In this document: positions 5,919 to 7,085 of the stretch, in pieces
How the letters are laid out: each line of letters opens with the position of its first letter
Numbering within the stretch: position 1 is the stretch's first letter
The notes under the pieces: generated by a model
Database searches by the model: none
The model's input: the letters and a program-made list of their open reading frames with translations, nothing else
What the model was told of the DNA's origin: nothing
NCBI GenBank assembly: GCA_024511395.1
Contig: JANELJ010000116.1
Location: forward strand, 1 to 7,085
Origin: Gammaproteobacteria bacterium
GTDB lineage: Bacteria > Pseudomonadota > Gammaproteobacteria > GRL18
Direction: 5' to 3'
Length of the DNA: 7,085 nt
Made by a program: the position numbers and the translations under genes

Positions 5919-6577
5919 GTTTACAAAAAGTTAAAGTTTTCAGCCGCTTTGAACGGTTCTGGCACTGGACTCAGGCACTGCTGATAGTTACCCTGCTGTT
6001 CTCCGGCGCAGGCATCCATGGCTTTCACCAGCTGGTTGATTTTGAAACCATGGTATGGTTCCATGTCATTTCTGCACTGGACTTAATGGTGCTGTGGACC
6101 TTTGCCATCTTCTGGCATCTGACCACCGGTAACTGGCGTCATTATATGCCTACCAGCAACGGACTGTTTAAAGTTCTGCGCTATTATGCCTGGGGCATTT
6201 TTCTGGGTGAGGATCACCCCTACCGCAAACGCTTCTGGCATAAGCATAATCCCCTGCAGGCACTGTCCTATCTGGCACTTAAACTGGTATTATTTCCCCT
6301 GTTATGGCTCACCGGTCTGGCTTACCTGCTGTACGGCTTCTGGGGACAGGGCGCCCTGACCAGCGGCTCCCTGGAATGGATTGCCACACTGCATACCATA
6401 GGCGCTTATGCCATGGCAGTATTTATTATTATCCATGTCTACCTGCTGACCACAGGACACTCCACCATTGAGCATATCAAGCCCATGATCACCGGCTATG
6501 ATGAGGTGGATTTATCTGAAGCTGAAGAGGAGTACCTGGAACAGGACGAACCGGGTAGAATAATTAAAGACAAGTAG
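5915..6577 (+). CDS. Cytochrome b (b561 / thiosulfate reductase-type membrane subunit), quinol-oxidising partner
   Basis: This 220-residue integral membrane protein has four hydrophobic helices at about 19-36, 47-68, 118-140 and 160-181. Family landmarks are RFERFWHW (11-18), HNPLQALSYLALKLVLFPLLWLTG, and LHTIGAYAMAVFIIIHVYLLTTGH. Likely haem b ligands are H17, H50 or H68, H160 and H174, as in the di-haem cytochrome b subunits of hydrogenase, formate dehydrogenase and thiosulfate reductase. The C-terminus is acidic and soluble. ATG 5915 overlaps the octaheme TGA (ATGA), with a strong AGGAGG at 5901-5906 inside the upstream gene, so the two are co-translated. The likely role is passing quinol electrons across the membrane to the anchored octaheme protein. 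No iron-sulfur subunit is encoded beside it, suggesting direct b-to-c transfer; that is inference. Confidence 0.88.
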   Translation: MSLQKVKVFSRFERFWHWTQALLIVTLLFSGAGIHGFHQLVDFETMVWFHVISALDLMVLWTFAIFWHLTTGNWRHYMPTSNGLFKVLRYYAWGIFLGEDHPYRKRFWHKHNPLQALSYLALKLVLFPLLWLTGLAYLLYGFWGQGALTSGSLEWIATLHTIGAYAMAVFIIIHVYLLTTGHSTIEHIKPMITGYDEVDLSEAEEEYLEQDEPGRIIKDK

Positions 6578-6587
6578 AAAGTAATGA

Positions 6588-6608
6588 GCGTGGGCAATTT
6601 GCCCACGC
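6588..6608. terminator. Convergent hairpin between the cytochrome operon and the minus-strand gene
   Basis: GCGTGGGCAA, one T, then TTGCCCACGC form a perfect 10-base-arm palindrome; as RNA, an 8-bp GC-rich stem with a 5-base loop. It begins 10 bases after the cytochrome b stop and ends 16 bases before the minus-strand stop, a good position for shared termination. Neither side has a clear T run, so it may be rho-assisted or mainly protect 3' ends. Confidence 0.65.
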
Positions 6609-6624
6609 GAATGATTGATTCAGG

Positions 6625-7051
6625 TTAAATGTCCAGATCTTCCAGAAATGCCTTATTCTGTTCATCCTTAGTGATATTAGGATCGGCATAATTCTGGTTA
6701 TCCGGATCATCCAGTTCAATAAAATCCGTTTTTTCCATGGACATTTCTAGGCTGAAGGTTTTATGACTGCCGGTACGGAAAATCACCCGTCTGGACTGGG
6801 GCCGTTCAATATTGACATTAATGGATAAAATGAGTTCTTTATTCACCACCAGCATTTTCGGCTGGGTCTGGTTAATAGATAGCATCAGCTGATGCTCAAG
6901 CTCACCCTGAAAATCACCCACAATCTGGTTTCATTAATTCTCCCAACATATTACCCACATCATCTGAAGTATGCTGTTCAGAAATCTCATTATCCTTAAA
7001 ACCCATCTGTTTCATATAATTAACCTGAGATCTGGATAAGAACCCAGTCAT
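6625..7051 (-). pseudogene. DUF3334-like protein, frameshifted and lacking its N-terminus
   Basis: Two frames join into one protein. From ATG 7051 the first frame reads 45 residues, with NYMKQMGF, EQHTSDDVGNMLGELM, then a stop at 6914-6916. The second frame continues with NQIVGDFQGELEHQL, INQTQPKMLVVNKE, IERPQSRRV and MEKTDFIEL, ending at 6625. Dropping one A from the AAA complementary to 6929-6931 gives the continuous segment LGELMNQIVGDF. From memory, the HTS-D-VG-x-x-LGELMNQ-x-x-GDF and NQ-x-QPKM patterns are those of DUF3334, a gammaproteobacterial family of unknown function about 230 residues long with a possible CheX-like relation. The joined product is only about 140 residues, and a TAA immediately precedes the ATG, so the N-terminal third is missing or further shifted; remnants such as MIYSGR lie in another frame at 7085-7052. 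No clear ribosome binding site is visible. Confidence 0.65.
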
Positions 7052-7085
7052 TTACCTAAATAGTCCGACCTGAATAAATCATAGC

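Noticed and set aside
6625..6921. A free-standing 98-residue minus-strand gene starting at GTG 6921
   Set aside because: It begins in the middle of a conserved segment whose beginning is in the neighbouring frame, and it has no ribosome binding site; it is the 3' part of a frameshifted gene.

Overview
The window looks like chromosomal DNA from a gammaproteobacterium that can live without oxygen. This rests on gene content: a gamma-type ComF remnant, a DUF3334-like protein, MoaA, an octaheme cytochrome of the tetrathionate reductase family, and a perfect FNR-type operator. Genus cannot be read from the sequence. Coding parts are moderately GC-balanced and spacers are clearly AT-rich. All genes run on the + strand except the last, which converges on the cytochrome operon.

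Layout. Positions 1-1182 hold broken genes: the C-terminal half of an EAL-domain protein (151-483), overlapped by a comF pseudogene (434-1182) with a frameshift and a Trp-to-TGA nonsense change. Positions 1228-2124 encode an intact atypical SDR / NAD-dependent epimerase-like protein. Positions 2277-3254 encode complete MoaA, the first enzyme of molybdenum cofactor synthesis. Next come five tandem ACCT-headed heptamers, a short palindrome followed by a T run, and a small gene (3460-3936) that looks like a bacterial AP2-like DNA-binding protein.

The most interesting part is 3923-6577. The AP2-like gene ends inside a perfect 25-bp hairpin. Its apex is an exact FNR operator (TTGAT-ACAG-ATCAA), and a -10-like TAAAAT lies almost exactly at the class II FNR activation distance downstream. 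This predicts an oxygen-repressed promoter and a leader of about 200 nt rich in inverted repeats. The leader precedes a two-gene operon: a signal-peptide-bearing, C-terminally membrane-anchored octaheme cytochrome c (eight CXXCH), and a four-helix cytochrome b joined to it by an ATGA overlap. Together they look like a quinol-oxidising periplasmic reductase for a sulfur or nitrogen oxyanion. A 10-bp-arm hairpin (6588-6608) closes the operon.

Positions 6625-7051 on the minus strand hold a DUF3334-like gene broken by an apparent one-base insertion and lacking its N-terminal part. Lesions are confined to the two ends of the window, and the five central genes are intact. Whether the lesions are real decay or sequencing errors cannot be decided here, but the comF lesions look real.
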